The position numbers and the translations under genes are program-made. From Geosiphon pyriformis (lineage: Eukaryota > Glomeromycota > Glomeromycetes > Archaeosporales > Geosiphonaceae), in NCBI GenBank assembly GCA_016748015.1, contig JAAOMT010000275.1, positions 385,124-446,686 on the forward strand: a DNA stretch of 61,563 bases. Reading direction: 5' to 3'. The notes beneath the pieces were generated by a model, which saw only the letters and a list, made by a program, of their open reading frames with translations, ran no database searches and had not been told where the DNA came from. Shown one piece after another: positions 1-13,660 of this stretch; position 1 is the stretch's first letter; every line of letters begins with the position of its first letter.

Positions 1-439
1 TTTCTTAAAAAAAAAAAAAAAAAAAGCCTTTAAACTTTCCTCGATAAACAAGAAATTGCTGCGATACTACTTGAAAAATCACAAAGACTTTATATTAATA
101 CATGATGGATTGTCTTCTTTCCTTATTTTGTCTTGTTTTATTTCCATCAGATGTGCAGCTCTTTTTATTATTATTATTATTATTATTATTTATTTTTTTT
201 GCCAAGGCAACAAAAGTTGTCTTTTTAAATTATTATGCATTTGAAAAATTTATTTTCTCTTTCTTTTAAATTATCCTAAATTTTGTTGTATCTAAAAGGA
301 AAAATATTCGGTTTTTATTTTGTTTTCATCATTTAGATTACCTTCTTTAGCCTATAGCCTTTATTTTAAGGCAGATTCGGCCGCAAAAGTTTCAAAATTT
401 CATTTATGAGTAAACAAATCAATTTCCCATAAATCCGTT

Positions 440-442
440 AGT

Positions 443-485
<43 letters not shown>
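440..485. repeat. (TTAG)n microsatellite
   Basis: Tandem TTAG units run through this stretch in the AT-rich 5' flank of the kinase gene. The unit lacks the GG of the usual fungal telomere repeat, so it is a simple tetranucleotide repeat and not telomeric DNA. No gene is seen between position 1 and the kinase start at 2565; the rest of that interval is AT-rich DNA with the simple repeats listed separately. Confidence 0.9.
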
Positions 486-908
486 AGTTTAGTTGATTAG
501 TTTTTCTATAGATTTTCTTTTGGCCAATTTTCGTTGTCAAAAATTTACCAACTTAAAATGTAGAAAAATTATTTGTCTTGTCAAAATTTTGATGATTCAA
601 GTATAAGTTCATATAAGTTATTCCAATTGGTTTACTCCTTTGTAAATTTTAAAAATGGGTGATTGTCGTTGACCAAATTCGTAAAAAATGTTTGAATTTA
701 AAAATTCGGGAAATTTTTCATCAAGAATTCTCGGGGATATTAAATAAGATCAGAAATAGATTTCTTTTAAATTCATCAATTTTAGATATATAGGTTATAA
801 AGGTTTCCACACCGATGATTTTAATAAGTTCCTTGTTGGTGCTACTTTGCTGTCACCGACGATAACTGCATGCGCCATGAACAAAGCAAACAGCATTATA
901 GATGATTA

Positions 909-1066
<158 letters not shown>

Positions 1067-1277
1067 ATGATTTGATGGTCCCCATAAAAAAATCTTTGAA
1101 AGTGAAATTAAATATATTTATAACTACCCCTTTTTACAAAAATTCGGTTCAATAAAAATTTTTCATACTTTGCATTGTGTCTACCTAATGATGTTGATAA
1201 ATGATCATGTTGATGAATCGTGATATAATCATTAAATTTATGAGCCCACCCCCAAAACTGATATTACCTATATATAA

Positions 1278-1331
1278 AAAACAACAACAACAACAACAAC
1301 AACAACACAACAACAACACAACAACAACAAC

Positions 1332-1383
<52 letters not shown>
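1278..1383. repeat. Compound (CAA)n-(AAT)n microsatellite
   Basis: Perfect CAA units pass directly into perfect AAT units. Poly-Gln, poly-Ile and poly-Tyr frames across it are repeat artefacts. No gene evidence surrounds it. Confidence 0.9.
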
Positions 1384-1384
<1 letters not shown>

Positions 1385-2125
1385 TTGGAAATTATTAGTA
1401 AAAATAAAATAGTAGTGAACAAAACATCTATAAAGTGATTATTCGGATTTAGCAATTTTTGATTCCTCAAGATTTTATTTTTCTTTTTCTTTAACTATTA
1501 CTAATACTGGTTGCTGTAAATCCTAATTTTAATGAATTCGGAAAGGTTTACTCTAAATTTGTGTATTAATAAAAAAAAATGTCGCGCAGTTTTTACTTGT
1601 TTCACATAATAATTTTTATAATACTTTAATATGACCTATCAATACTTTTCTATTGGTTCATTTTTATATATAGATAGCCTTGATCCCAATTTTTTTTAAT
1701 TACTGTTCAAAACTTTTTTTTAATTTATCACTCCTGAATTATTGTTAGTGTCTTTTGAACGCCAACAACAAAAAAAAAAAATTTAAAAAAGTTTTTACTA
1801 CTTCTCAACTAAAGAAAATATTATTTTTTAATTGAAAAATAACAAGACTCAATTTCTTGATACCCTAAAAACTATTTAAAGTATTTATGTTTTTTTTGTG
1901 GATAGTGTGAATCTTACCCACAATCGTAAAAATTCAAAGCTAAACGGGCATTGATATCGACTTATCAAAGCCCCGAATTTTCTTTAAAGGTATTTCAATT
2001 TTTTTTCTTGGATTCTCTTTTCTTTCTCATTTTACAAAATTTTTTTAACTTTTGGCTTCCTTGTATTTTCTTTTTTGACTTTTTTCTATATACATTAAAT
2101 TTGACGTTGTTCATTCACTTTCTAC

Positions 2126-2138
2126 CTCTCTCTTTCTC

Positions 2139-2208
<70 letters not shown>
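2126..2208. repeat. (CT)n pyrimidine tract upstream of the kinase gene
   Basis: A long CT dinucleotide run ends about 350 bp before the kinase ATG. CT-rich tracts are common in fungal promoters and 5' UTRs, so it may lie in the promoter or leader. That role is an inference from position only. Confidence 0.8.
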
Positions 2209-2211
<3 letters not shown>

Positions 2212-2564
2212 TCCCAAACGTCATTTTCCACCATTGATCATCGATAAATTTCAATCTTAATCAAACCCCGTCAACTTCTCTTCAATCAACACTCACTCTC
2301 CACTCCACCTTATCTCTATCTAAACTATCTTCTGGTTCGTCTCCTTTCTTTCTTAAAAATATAATTTATTGTACTCGTTACTATGCATACTTTTTTCCTG
2401 GTTTATATGCTCTTTTATCCTGGAAAAATATTAAACTTTTTAAAACCGACTTCACTTTCCTTCTTACCTTACTTTCACCTTAATTTATTATTATTATCTC
2501 TTTTTCTTCTTGCTTTCTTATTCTTTTATATCAATGTCACGTGATTCAAAAATCAATAGATAAA

Positions 2565-5500
2565 ATGCCGGCTCCTTTACAACCTGCCGTGCGTTCAAGA
2601 TATCCTTTATCATCTATAACAAAAGACCAACACTCATATTTACCAAACAATATGAGTAGCATGGAGAAGATTGGTAAAGTTAGAATGGTAAGCTTGAAAT
2701 TCTATGGATCAAGTTATTTTTGAATTCATACGAGACACCTATTTCCAAATATCAAATATCAAAATTCTTTTTTGTTGCAAAATTAATTTCATCTTTCGAA
2801 TATATCATATTACCACTTGGTATCAAAAAAAAAACCTACACTGTCAACAAAATTGAATTCTTGACACATCCTGAGCAATCTTTCCAAATCAACAAGGTTG
2901 CCCAGCAACGATCGAAAAATTGATAAGCAAAGCGCGTCTCGTATGCAATACATTATAATCAATGATATGTGCTTCCAATACTCAAAAAAAATAAAATTTT
3001 CCCCCCTTCCCCCCCCCCCCTCCCCCTCCCCCTCCCCTCTTTTTCTTTCCAAATTTTAGACCACCACAACTACCTTATCCAACAAAAACTCCAACTTAAA
3101 TCGTAATAACAAGTCCACTGCCATTGCAATGCCCATAAAGGTAATTTAACCGTTGTTTTCACTCATTTCCTATCGCTATTCAATAAGAACGCATTACCAC
3201 GTGTCATGCACTCTTATTAAAATGCCTAAAAATAAAAAAAAGATGCCAGTTCCCTTATTCACAATGTTATTCAATTATCTTTTGTCCTTTTTGTATGTAT
3301 GCAACTTTATGCATTTATTCAATTTAATAGGAACATCCATTGCTCCAAAGTTCTAAACTTGCAACAACAAGTTCCACTATCGTGAAACCTAAAAAGGTCA
3401 GTTTGACACACAAACACTAACTCTTATTCCTACCAAAAACTTTAGAGTTTTTCACCATTCACTAAACTAAAATTTTTCCCCCTTTCGGTAGGCTGAACCA
3501 CAACGTCCAGTTACCCCACATTCCAGTCAACCCAAAAATTACATTAAACAAAATAAACAAAATATTCAGACCATTGCCACCAATAAAACTTCTCCAAATG
3601 TTTCTCCACAACCCACCATTAAACGTTCAAATATTACTCCACCGGCCACACGTCCAATCACTCCTCATGCTCCACGTTCTTCGGGTGAAAAACTGGCCGG
3701 CAATTTGAAAGAGATTAAAAAGAGACCGGATATCTCCATTAGTTCTTCAGCTGCTGCTGCTGCTCCTCCTGCTGCTGCCGCTAGTGCACACAACCGTTCT
3801 CATACTACCGTTCCCCGAACTCCTACTCCTGACGCGTCTTTGATACAGGAGAATAAGAGACTCAAGGAATTCTTGACTGAACGTACCCAAGAATTGCGTG
3901 AAGCTGAAAACGAAATTCAAGAATTTGAAGAAGTTATTAAGGCTTTGCAAGAACGTGTTCGTCAAGTTGAAGCACGTAATCGTGAACTGCAGTCTGAAAA
4001 AGATATTTTACGTGCTAAACTTCTCGAAACTGCTCCTCAATCTGCTCCACAAACTCCATCCAATATTTTGTCTGATATTTTGAAAAATCATCAAAGAATT
4101 CGTGGTGAAACAACCGAAAATGTCGTGACCCCAATTGTTCCTGTAACTCCGGTCGTCATCACTGCCCCTACTTCTTCTTCGCCTGTTATTATCCCTGTTA
4201 AACCTATTTCGGCTTCTCAGCCATCGGTTTTATCCAGCCTGATTGCTGCACCCGTGACGATGAACTCTTTTAATGTCTCCCAAAATAAGGTCAAACCATC
4301 TGCTGCTCCATTACCCCAACGTAATATTGTTGTTACTGCTGCTGCTCCTGCTCCGCTTGACCCTGAAATTCTTGTTCAACCTCGACATAATCTGATCCTT
4401 GATTCAACTTCGGCCGCCTTTTCCCTTGAATCCCCTAATTTTGTTGGATCCGCAAAGTCTGAAATGTTGGACCGACATGCGGAACCGATCCGTGATCGTC
4501 AAGCTCTCTGTAGAGCAAAGGCTGCTGCTGCGTTGAACTGTGTAATGGAAGAATCGGAAAGTGAGGAAGATGAATTCTTGTTTGAACAGGAGGAAGAGAA
4601 CGTTCAAAATCCAATCATTTTCTCGAAAATTGATGATAGTTCTTATGTTTCATCCCTCGAAGGAAATTCAGAAGAAGAAAATGAAATGATTAATTATAAT
4701 GGACCTTCTGCTGCTGTTGCTGCTCTAAATAATGTTCCATTCATTACTTCTCCTATCACTAATGATAAATTCGATATGAACCGAAAATCAAATATATCAA
4801 CCCAACAAGATTTAAATGTTATTCCGGAGGAAGAGGAAGATGATGAGGATGATGAGTTTGAACTTCCCCCTAACTTCTCGAGCAATCCTAAACAACATCT
4901 CGATCAAATCTCGACTGTTGCGATGGGTTCTAAATTGGTTGCCTCCATTGATGTTGCTATTGCTCAGGCTGCTGCGGTTGCACCCGTTACCTTTAATAAA
5001 ACCGCTTCAACCTCTACTCCAATCTCACCCAAATCTCCTCAACGTCGTCTTCGTCGCTACCGTCCCAATTCTATCAGTTCATCCGATTCTGGGATGCCAA
5101 AAGATGAAGCCCATAAATCTCAACCCTCTTTTTTCGATCAAACTACTACTGATAACCCCAATCTCACCTCTAAACTTGTTGGCACTCAATCGATTAATGA
5201 TAAAAAACAGCAATATCCCTCCTCATCGGTCATCAAATCAACTTTGGAAAAATCCCAAAATTATTCATCAACCCTTCAAGAGCCTGTCACCACCATTCAT
5301 CGTGAATCATTCTCCTCAGTCCAATCAGATGATTCCGATATGTCATCACTTTCGGTATTATCCCATCATGATTCTTTCTCATCATCGGCAACATCTGCGT
5401 CTACCACTCGTACTACTCAATCTACAAACTCTTTCTCGGAATGCGGTTCATTGTCTCAACGATCCCTTAACTCGGTCACCAACCAAACTCAAAATCTATC

Positions 5501-7216
5501 CACTTATTATCATCACCATCAATCTTCCTCGGACTTTTCACAACTTAATGAAAACACTAATATCTTCTGTTCAAACGGTCTGGCTCAAACTGATTCAACT
5601 AACGGAAATGATCAACATAACTCTTCCCAATCGGTCACAAACTCGCATCACTCTCAAACTAACTTGTCTGGACTTCAACAAAACGATCAACCCAATAATA
5701 ATCAACGATCTCAATCCCCACACTCGGTCACCTCAACTGTTTCTTCAACTCAATATTCGGTTACTCCAGTTCAACGTCTTTCAACCCCAGATTTCTCGGC
5801 TTCTTCCATTTCCAATCAAATTTTCACTATTGATAGTCATTCTCGATCATCAACCCCACATTCTGAAAACAATTATCGTGTTAAGGTCACTACTCCACAC
5901 AATGAAATTTCAACCTCTATGGCTTACTCCAACAACTCTTCCAGAGTCTCAACCCCATCTCATCTCAACAATGTCCATTCTAACTCTTCATCTTCTCGCT
6001 CTTCAACTCCGGCTTATCAAACTCGTGCTCGTGCTCCATCTCCTCCATCATCATCATCCCGTGCTTCAACTCCAGCTTCTGAATCCAGTCGTTCTGCTTC
6101 ACCCCGTCACAATAGATCATCCCAAAAAAATTCTCCGATCCCACCACCACCACCAGCAGCAACAACCAACTCCAAAGATCCATTCGCCACCTTCCAACAC
6201 TATCTCCGTCTTTTATCTGAAACTTGTTCTCTCGGCGATCCCTTGAAATCTTATAACGTCCAAAAAGTTATTGATGAAGGTTCTTCCGCTAAAGTGTATA
6301 ACGCTACTTCGCTTGACTCCAACGATCACAAAGAATACGCTATAAAAATTATCCCACTGACTTATTCCTTGGAATTCATCTACAACGAAATTTTTATTCT
6401 TCAGAATCTTAAACACAAGAATGTCGTTAATTTCAAAGAAAGTTTCTTACGCTGGGACGGTAAAACTCGTGAAATTTGGATTGTCATGGAAAAATGTGCT
6501 CGTGGTGATGTAACTAGCAAAGCCGGAAAAGTATCACAAAAAGAAGTTTCTCGTATCGCTCGCGATATCTTGAGCTCCTTGAAACACTTGCACGACAATG
6601 GTATAATTCATCGTGATATTAAACTCTCCAACATTTTGATGGCCGCTAATAACGATGTTAAATTAGGTAAGCCCTTGCGCGAGATTTTCAAAATTCATAA
6701 TCTGTTTATCGAATCTCCCATTTTAATTCTAAAACTCTATAAATTTATTAGCTGATTTCGGTATTTCCTCCTTGACTCCTACTTCTACAACTGGCATGGT
6801 TGGCACCATCCCATACATGGCCCCCGATATTGTCAATGTTAAACCCGACAACCCTTACTCTACCAAAGTTGACACCTGGTCCGTGGGTGTTTGCATTCTT
6901 GAACTTTTAACTGGTAAAGCTGCTTGGGGACGTATTCGTGATGATGAAATAATGGATAAGTTGCGTCGAGGCGAAAAACCTTATGGTTTTGAACGTTTGC
7001 GCAAAAAGGCAGATATAGGATGGGAGGCTATCGATTTCTTGAACTGTTGTTTCATCAAAGATAGTGAAATGAGATCGTCAGCCGATCAACTATTGCAGGT
7101 ACATAATTGGCCATTGATATCCATTGTAGATCAATTTTTATCTTAATATTTACATTCACTAATGATAATTTTTTCGCTTTATTCAGCATCCTTTCATCAC
7201 TGGTCTCTTATACTAA
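2565..7216 (+). CDS. STE20/PAK-like serine/threonine protein kinase, six exons
   Basis: Spliced model: exons 2565-2687, 3060-3140, 3331-3396, 3492-6666, 6752-7098 and 7187-7216. All introns are GT-AG and in phase, giving 1273 residues. The N-terminal thousand residues are Ser/Thr/Pro/Gln-rich and probably disordered, apart from a strong coiled coil at about 207-269 and acidic patches. The kinase domain fills about 1011-1273: Lys in AIK (1042), HRD (1130-1132), DFG (1150-1152, with the intron 4 junction in the preceding Ala codon), then GTIPYMAPD as activation-segment end. The stretch around VVNFKESFL and WIVME resembles PAK/STE20 kinases, which act in MAPK and polarity signalling. Oddities: the glycine loop reads EGSSAKV, lacking two usual glycines, and the APE motif is APD. 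The tiny last exon supplies the final nine residues, which fit a kinase C-lobe end. The family call is fairly secure; the exact orthologue is not assigned. Confidence 0.85.
3001..3041 (+). repeat. C-rich pyrimidine tract in kinase intron 1
   Basis: Runs of C broken by single T lie just before the acceptor of intron 1 (2688-3059). It acts, at least by position, as an exaggerated polypyrimidine tract. Intron 1 is the longest intron of the gene. Confidence 0.8.
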
Positions 7217-7604
7217 AACGAACGAACGAACAAACAAAAATCTGCTTCTCCTTTCGTCACAACCCATCAATTCGTTGGGACAAGTATTTTTTTAATGCGA
7301 TTCACTTTCTTGATTTATCGATTTCATTTTTTTTGGATAACATTTATGATTCACTCCTATTTGGCTGTAAACCCTTCTCTCGTGGTTAAACCCTTCAAGT
7401 ATTAACGGAATTTCTTGGTCACCTTCCTCGTTTTCTTCAAACAATTTTGATCTTCCTTCACACACTTCCCCTTTTAAACCTTCCCAACTTTCTTCAAGAT
7501 GAGCTTGCGCTTTAATTTATTTCCTTTGGACAAATTTAAAACTTGTTCAAGTTTTGTTTCCTATTTATCTATCACTCCCTTTTATCCTCACTCCCCTTCC
7601 CTTC

Positions 7605-7752
<148 letters not shown>

Positions 7753-7974
7753 ACACACTTTAACCTCAAGGTAGATCTTTTCATTAGATGTATTTAGTCA
7801 AGGAAAGAAATTTTTTATTTCAACTAATTTTCAGACCTTCTCTTGGAATATTCTAGAAAAAGTCCTTTTTGAAAGGTAGTCTAGAAATACTTAAGAAAAA
7901 AGAAATGGAAAATACTTTCAATGTTGAATATTTCACAGTAATTGTATACAGTAGTAGCATATTATTTCTATTTC

Positions 7975-8430
7975 ATATATTTTAATGTATCTTTTCAATT
8001 GGGTGCGTTGGATAAAGATCGAGTCATGAGCAACATCACGTTCAATCAACAACCCGACGCGTCTTCAAATTTGGCTGGTCACGGTTGTGCAGAAGGCAGC
8101 ACCAACAAAAGGTTGAGAGGATGATATTCATGCTCACATATGGCCCATTCCTGTTGTATCACGACACGCCACTTTCAACTTGTCCTTCACACCCCTATCG
8201 GCCGAATTTACAATTCTGCAGGCATTTCAGCCATTACACACGCCCAATGTACACGAAAACAGTTGGAAGATCAATCATTTGGACCGGAATTTTTTAGGAA
8301 TTTCTGGTGAAAATTTTCAACCGCGTTCATCATTGGCTGACCGATATTTGAGCTGCAGTCGACTGCCAATCAACCACCATACCTCAGGCCAGCTGGCCAT
8401 CACAGTCTGGTTTACATAATTTGGTTAGTT
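7975..8430. other. GC-richer island without an assigned gene
   Basis: Base composition here is near balanced, against strongly AT-rich flanks, which suggests present or former coding sequence. Short open segments occur in all three plus frames (for example 7942-8124 and 8180-8419), but none joins to a recognisable domain through clear splice sites. A further open piece near 8600-8648 follows a plausible acceptor. It may be a frameshifted gene relic. I see nothing assignable from 8650 to 9555. Confidence 0.3.
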
Positions 8431-9554
8431 GAATATTTCAGATGAAAAACTTTTTTTATTTATTCCTGTGTGTAATATATAATTTAATAAAGAGATCAGA
8501 CTATTCTTATTTTTATATTGGGGGTGGTTTTTTCATGTTGAAAATTCAATATTTGATAACTAACATAAATATGTTTTATTTTCTTTTACGTATAACAGAT
8601 TTGATCGACAATGGACTTGTTCAAGAATTTGCTACTCATGGAAAATGATCTCTTAATCTACGCAACCAATGAACGATAAACACCTCATCTGCACGCCCAA
8701 AACGTAAATGATCACATGGTTTACGAACAGCAAGTCAAATACCTAATTTCGTTATGTGGTGGACTCGAGACACTCCGAAATTTGTCAAATGGCTCCCATC
8801 AATTGAATAGGGTGATCTCGGTGCATGGGATTTGTTTTGGTGGCTGGAATTCTGCGCCATTCATTTAGTGACATTTGATCAATATTTGGGCATAATTCTA
8901 TTTCTCCCGTGATAATAGACATTGGTGGGGGTGAAACAGGATACTTAACGCATCATAGTAAGCGCTATGAGTTCCAATGGACGCTTAGTTAATATACCTT
9001 GAATATTCGGCTTATTTATCACTTCCCCTATTATTTGATTATTTGAGGGGAGAGGAAATCACATTATTTATGTTTCTTGAAAAAAGCTGGGGTTCAGGGA
9101 AATTTGTGTTGGATAACCTATTTTATCTCTCTACACTTTGTAAATTTTGTTTTTTTATTATCGGCATTATCTTTTCTTGCATCTTTTAATATTTCAAATT
9201 ATAACAATATTAATAATACTATAGTCAAAATTAATATCAAATAATAATATATGATTAATAGCGATCAAAAAAATAATTTTACCTAATACCTAGTTCATAA
9301 TAATACCTTCCAAAAATATATTCTCATTTTAATAACCCTATTCGAATAATAATATCTGATATTTTTAAAATTTATTGGTGAATGGGGAACATTTATTCAA
9401 AGTATCTTTTTTTTCCATTGTAAATATTCTACACACGTATTATTAGTATTTTTTAAAAAAAGCATCAATACCAAAAGTACCTATATACAAACAATTTTAT
9501 AATCATTTTTCTCTTTACCTATACATTGTGCGATATTTAGGGAAGAGAAAAAAA

Positions 9555-9555
<1 letters not shown>

Positions 9556-9630
<75 letters not shown>
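9556..9630. repeat. (AAT)n microsatellite
   Basis: Two blocks of AAT units are separated by a short imperfect stretch. The frame rich in Ile and Tyr over it comes from the repeat. Confidence 0.9.
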
Positions 9631-9632
<2 letters not shown>

Positions 9633-10244
9633 TTCCTGAAATCAAGTTCCTTGAATGAATTTTCGAATTTGAAAAAATGAAAAGGTTATAACACTGATCA
9701 GATGACAGATAATTATCGATGTTCTCAATTTTTTTAGTTGATCTGAAAAAAAAAACGCGTAAGATCTTCACTGGCTCAGCATGAGGATATTTGGGAAGAG
9801 CTTTAAACGATCACTGTACAAGAAAAGGTCCTCCAATATCGAAAGTTTGAACATAACATATAACAGATAGGGGTATCAAGCCTACCTATCATCCTATCTA
9901 CAACTAAAGCGAACAATATGGAACGCGTCCTTTTGTCTCCTCTGTCTGTCTGTCTGTTGTGTCTCGTTGATTAGAATCAGCAAAAGAACAATATAAGAAA
10001 CCTTTTTGTTCATGATTTATCTCACATGTTACTATTTTCGTACGTGGGATTTTTCATCAACAAGAGCTCTTGTAAATTACGCATGGGCATTATTTAGCAT
10101 TTAGAAGGTGCCAGGCCTGCTGGCGTTTGGTCCCCTCATCATCATTTTCAAATATCAAAACATCAAACAAATGATTGATGAAGCTTGCTAGTTCAAAAAA
10201 CAATAGAATGCATCAAGCTATTGTTTTCAATGGGGGATGTTGAT

Positions 10245-10245
<1 letters not shown>

Positions 10246-10276
<31 letters not shown>
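10246..10276. repeat. (TG)n dinucleotide repeat
   Basis: Perfect TG units in intergenic DNA. No gene was seen from 9631 to 12430: the interval holds this repeat, a short CT repeat near 10900-10922, and AT-rich unique sequence. Confidence 0.9.
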
Positions 10277-10277
<1 letters not shown>

Positions 10278-11006
10278 ATCATTAAATCGTGACCTGTGAG
10301 ACTTTGTAAAAGTAAAAATACTTTGTTTTGACCTCGTGAGTGGTAAGTAGCCCAGGATAATGGTTAGAAGACAGTTTTTGAAAACGCGTCGATGGATTGA
10401 AAGCTTATTTAGGTTTAAATTTATGGAATCACAGGAATAACGCGACAAGAAAAATTACTTGATCGCGTGATCTAAACTCGTGCCTGAAAAATTTGATAAA
10501 AGATAGTAACTTATTTTTTAAATTGTCAACCATTTGAGAAAAATGACCGCAACGATCCTAGTATGAAATAGAATGGTCAAGAATTTTCCGGATTACAAAA
10601 GTTCATTTTGGTCGAGATAATCAAACTTAGAGAGAGCGTGGAAGTTTTTTCTAAAATTGAAAGAGAGAGAGTTAAAAAAAAAAAAGGGGCAAAGAGTTTT
10701 ATCTCAGAAATTTCCTACAAATTGATAAATTGGTTTTGGCTATATATTACAATTTTTACGTATTTAAGCAAATATATTATTTTCGTGATGTTTTATGTTT
10801 CGACCAAGTTTTAATTCACTTGTCGTAACTTTTTTACTTTTAGGCAAATTTAAAAGCAGTCAAACCAATTTTAAAAGATTTAATTTGAACTTTTTTTTGC
10901 TAAGCTCTCTCTCTCTCTCTCTCGAGGGCCCTAAATAATATGTCCATTTTAGATCAAAGAAAAATATTTTAGTTGTCAAAGGCATAGAATATTTATCAAG
11001 TTGTTG

Positions 11007-11008
<2 letters not shown>

Positions 11009-11044
<36 letters not shown>
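11009..11044. repeat. (ATT)n microsatellite
   Basis: Perfect ATT units in AT-rich intergenic DNA. Confidence 0.9.
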
Positions 11045-11046
<2 letters not shown>

Positions 11047-11920
11047 AGTTTAGAATTCTTGAATTTTTGTCAATGTTAGAATAAAAACTCATTCGATTCA
11101 TTTTACATATTTTTTTTTTCAAACTTTATCATTTGAAATTTTGTCGGAAAATTGGGAATTCATCCACTCTTTTTATAATGTTATGGTCATATGTTGGTAA
11201 TCAAGTGCTGTTTAGAATGAATGATTAACATGTTCATATGATACCCGAACAAATTTAACACTTTTAAAATAAAAATATCTCCAACTTTCAACCCCCCCCC
11301 CCCTCCCACTAATCAAATTATTCAGTGAAAGGTTATTAATTCTGTGGTGCATTAGTCTCCTTTAGAATCATGCATTTTCCTTAGAGTTTCGACCGCCTTA
11401 TTCAAGTCATGAGTACAACATAATAAAAGTTGCATTTTAAAATAAAAAATAAAAAATAAAAAATAAAATTCACCAGCCAAAAATCTTTTAACTCACAAGA
11501 GCGCCTTTAAAAAAAAAAAGCAGCAACAGCAGCAACAGCAGAGCAAAAAAAACCCCTTAAAAACTAAATATTTTCTCAAGTATAATAAAATTCCCTTATC
11601 ATCTTTGATAAATGTCCGCGTGGCCAGTGGCTTTTGCTTCTAATGCCAAATTGGATATTTTTTACATGCATGATGTGGCTTTTTTTTTGGCTTTACTTGA
11701 CTGCTTGTTGTCGCAGAGACAATCTCCCCTCTGCCCGTTTTTTTAATCCTCATGCTGCGTAAAAATGTAAGGCATAATCTTTTTTTTTTTTTTTTGAATG
11801 CTTTTTTGGTCTTTCTTTTAGATGCATGAATGAACATTTATTCATTAATCTTTTCTTTGGGTTTGCCGGATAATGGTAGAGTTTAAAGAAAGAGCAAAGA
11901 TTTATTGTAAGAATATATAG

Positions 11921-12022
11921 ATTATTTTTATTTTATTTTTATTTTTATTTTTATTTTTATTAGTATTAGTATTAGTATTAGTATTATCATTATTATTATT
12001 ATTATTATCATTATTATTATAA
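11921..12022. repeat. Compound ATTTTT / TAGTAT / ATT repeat
   Basis: Three successive repeat units follow one another, hexamers first and then trinucleotides. Intergenic; no coding potential beyond the repeat. Confidence 0.8.
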
Positions 12023-12429
12023 TCTCAACTATGAAAAATGCATAGAAAAACTAGAAACTTTTTTATCGTGATACAAATAAAAAATATTTTTTTCATTTAC
12101 CATTGAAGTTTTGTTTAGTTTCCAATTTTTTAATTTTCTAATTTTAGCAGCAAATTTTTTTATGGCAATCGCTACAAATGTTGATTTTAGCTAAACTAGG
12201 AATTCCGACAAAAAATCCTGTAAACAAGGAATTATATCAAAATATTTTTTGTGATATTAAAAATAGTGGTTTAACATTAAAACCCCAAATTTTAAACTGA
12301 TCCCATTTTAGTTTTCAAGATAATATTTTATAAAATAATAATAATAAATTTATTTTCAAACTTTTTGCTCAATCAACATATATTTATATACAGTACTTGA
12401 AAACAGTATCAGAATAGACTACAACTTTG

Positions 12430-13270
12430 CAGACGTGATATCCAATCATCAGGTCGTTCCATTCTGTGCATCGACTTACTCCCGAATTAGCTACGGCGAA
12501 GGGCAATGTACTGCATCTTCATCTTGGTCCCTTACCTCCAAATCGTCAGAATTGTTCTGGGCATTCACCATCTTTAGAGTTCATAGACGAGTCTAGAGGC
12601 TCTGAAAGGAAAGACTGTTAAAAAGAAAGCTCAGGAATTCGTAAAGTTATAGCAAGTCAAATGAAGCTTGCCAAACATATGTTCTTGCATACTTTGAGCG
12701 ACCAGAAACTCTGTTCATCACATGCTGAAGACATAATGCTTGTTCATTAATGATCTAAAATTCAGAATTCTTTGCCCCCAACCTCCGTTTCAACTTTTGG
12801 TACAAGCTCTTGACTGGTCCAGATGCATATCCTTGAGAGCTACTTGAAAATCTTCCATCTCCATTTGCTACTATTGCGCTTTGATTTTTATCAGTGATCC
12901 AATCACAGATCTTATCATAGCCCTGAGTACGATTGATGTGTGACTTTCATCCTAAAAGAGATCAGCGGATTCCATGAAATTCAATAAAGAATCGCGTTCG
13001 TTAACTACATAATTGATGGATCTGAAACTGAGCAGCCATAGGTAAGAATATCCAATAAATAATTAATAGTGTGTTTGTCAATCAAATAACGGGAAAATAA
13101 AACAGAAAAATGAACACTTACTGTGGAGGATACCTTCAACATTCTCAACATTCTTGATCACGTTCCTTGTCTTCTTTGTGCCTTGTGCCCATGTGAATCC
13201 TAAAATCGAATACTAATTCTTTTCATACTGCACGAAACTGGATTCCCCTTCTTTCTTCTTCCACATACTA
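12430..13270 (-). pseudogene. Broken gene, possibly a Fanzor/TnpB-like relic
   Basis: This block is richer in G+C than its flanks and has minus-strand open segments in more than one frame. The best is 12755-12946, about 64 codons, too short for a standard ORF cutoff. It contains IVANGDGRFSSSSQGYASG followed by PVKSLYQKLKRR. A Gly-Asp strand followed by a basic stretch and then a possible Asn-Glu is reminiscent of the second half of fungal OrfB/TnpB-like (Fanzor) proteins, where the catalytic Glu and zinc ribbon follow. Upstream, a segment with FTWAQGTKKTRN (about 13150-13200) ends at a plausible donor GTAAGT. Frameshifts and stops break the gene, and no intact zinc ribbon is visible. The family call is a pattern-based inference; the pseudogene status is clearer. 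Confidence 0.35.
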
Positions 13271-13660
13271 TTTTAAACAGGTTCCTGCTCCCCCCCCCTC
13301 CCCGCCCCGAGTCCAGACCCACCAGTTGACTGCCGCTAATCATAGTTTTCCTCATCAAAACTATATTGGTTCATCCCATCTCATTGGGTGTCCTCTTCAA
13401 ATTTACACCGGCATTGATAGCATCCTAAAACAGATCGCCGATTTTGTGTGACCACTCCTCCACCGCTTTTCTCTAAATGTGTGAACTGGATAGGCGTTAG
13501 CCGGTCAACAAAAGAAGTCTTTAACAAAAATATAGTTTGATGTCATCCTCTGCCAAAGATTTGTTCTCTAGGATTGTTTCCCTTACCTTCCAAAACACAT
13601 AGAGACAACGAAACTACACCAAGGCCTTGAAGAGGATTTTGAATTCATGAACCAAATTAG

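Noticed and set aside
440-485. Interstitial telomere repeat
   Set aside because: The unit is TTAG, without the GG of TTAGGG.
4816-6246. 476-codon open frame overlapping the kinase gene
   Set aside because: It is a +1-frame shadow of the Ser/Thr/Pro/Gln-rich kinase exon 4; composition follows from that exon and no domain is seen.
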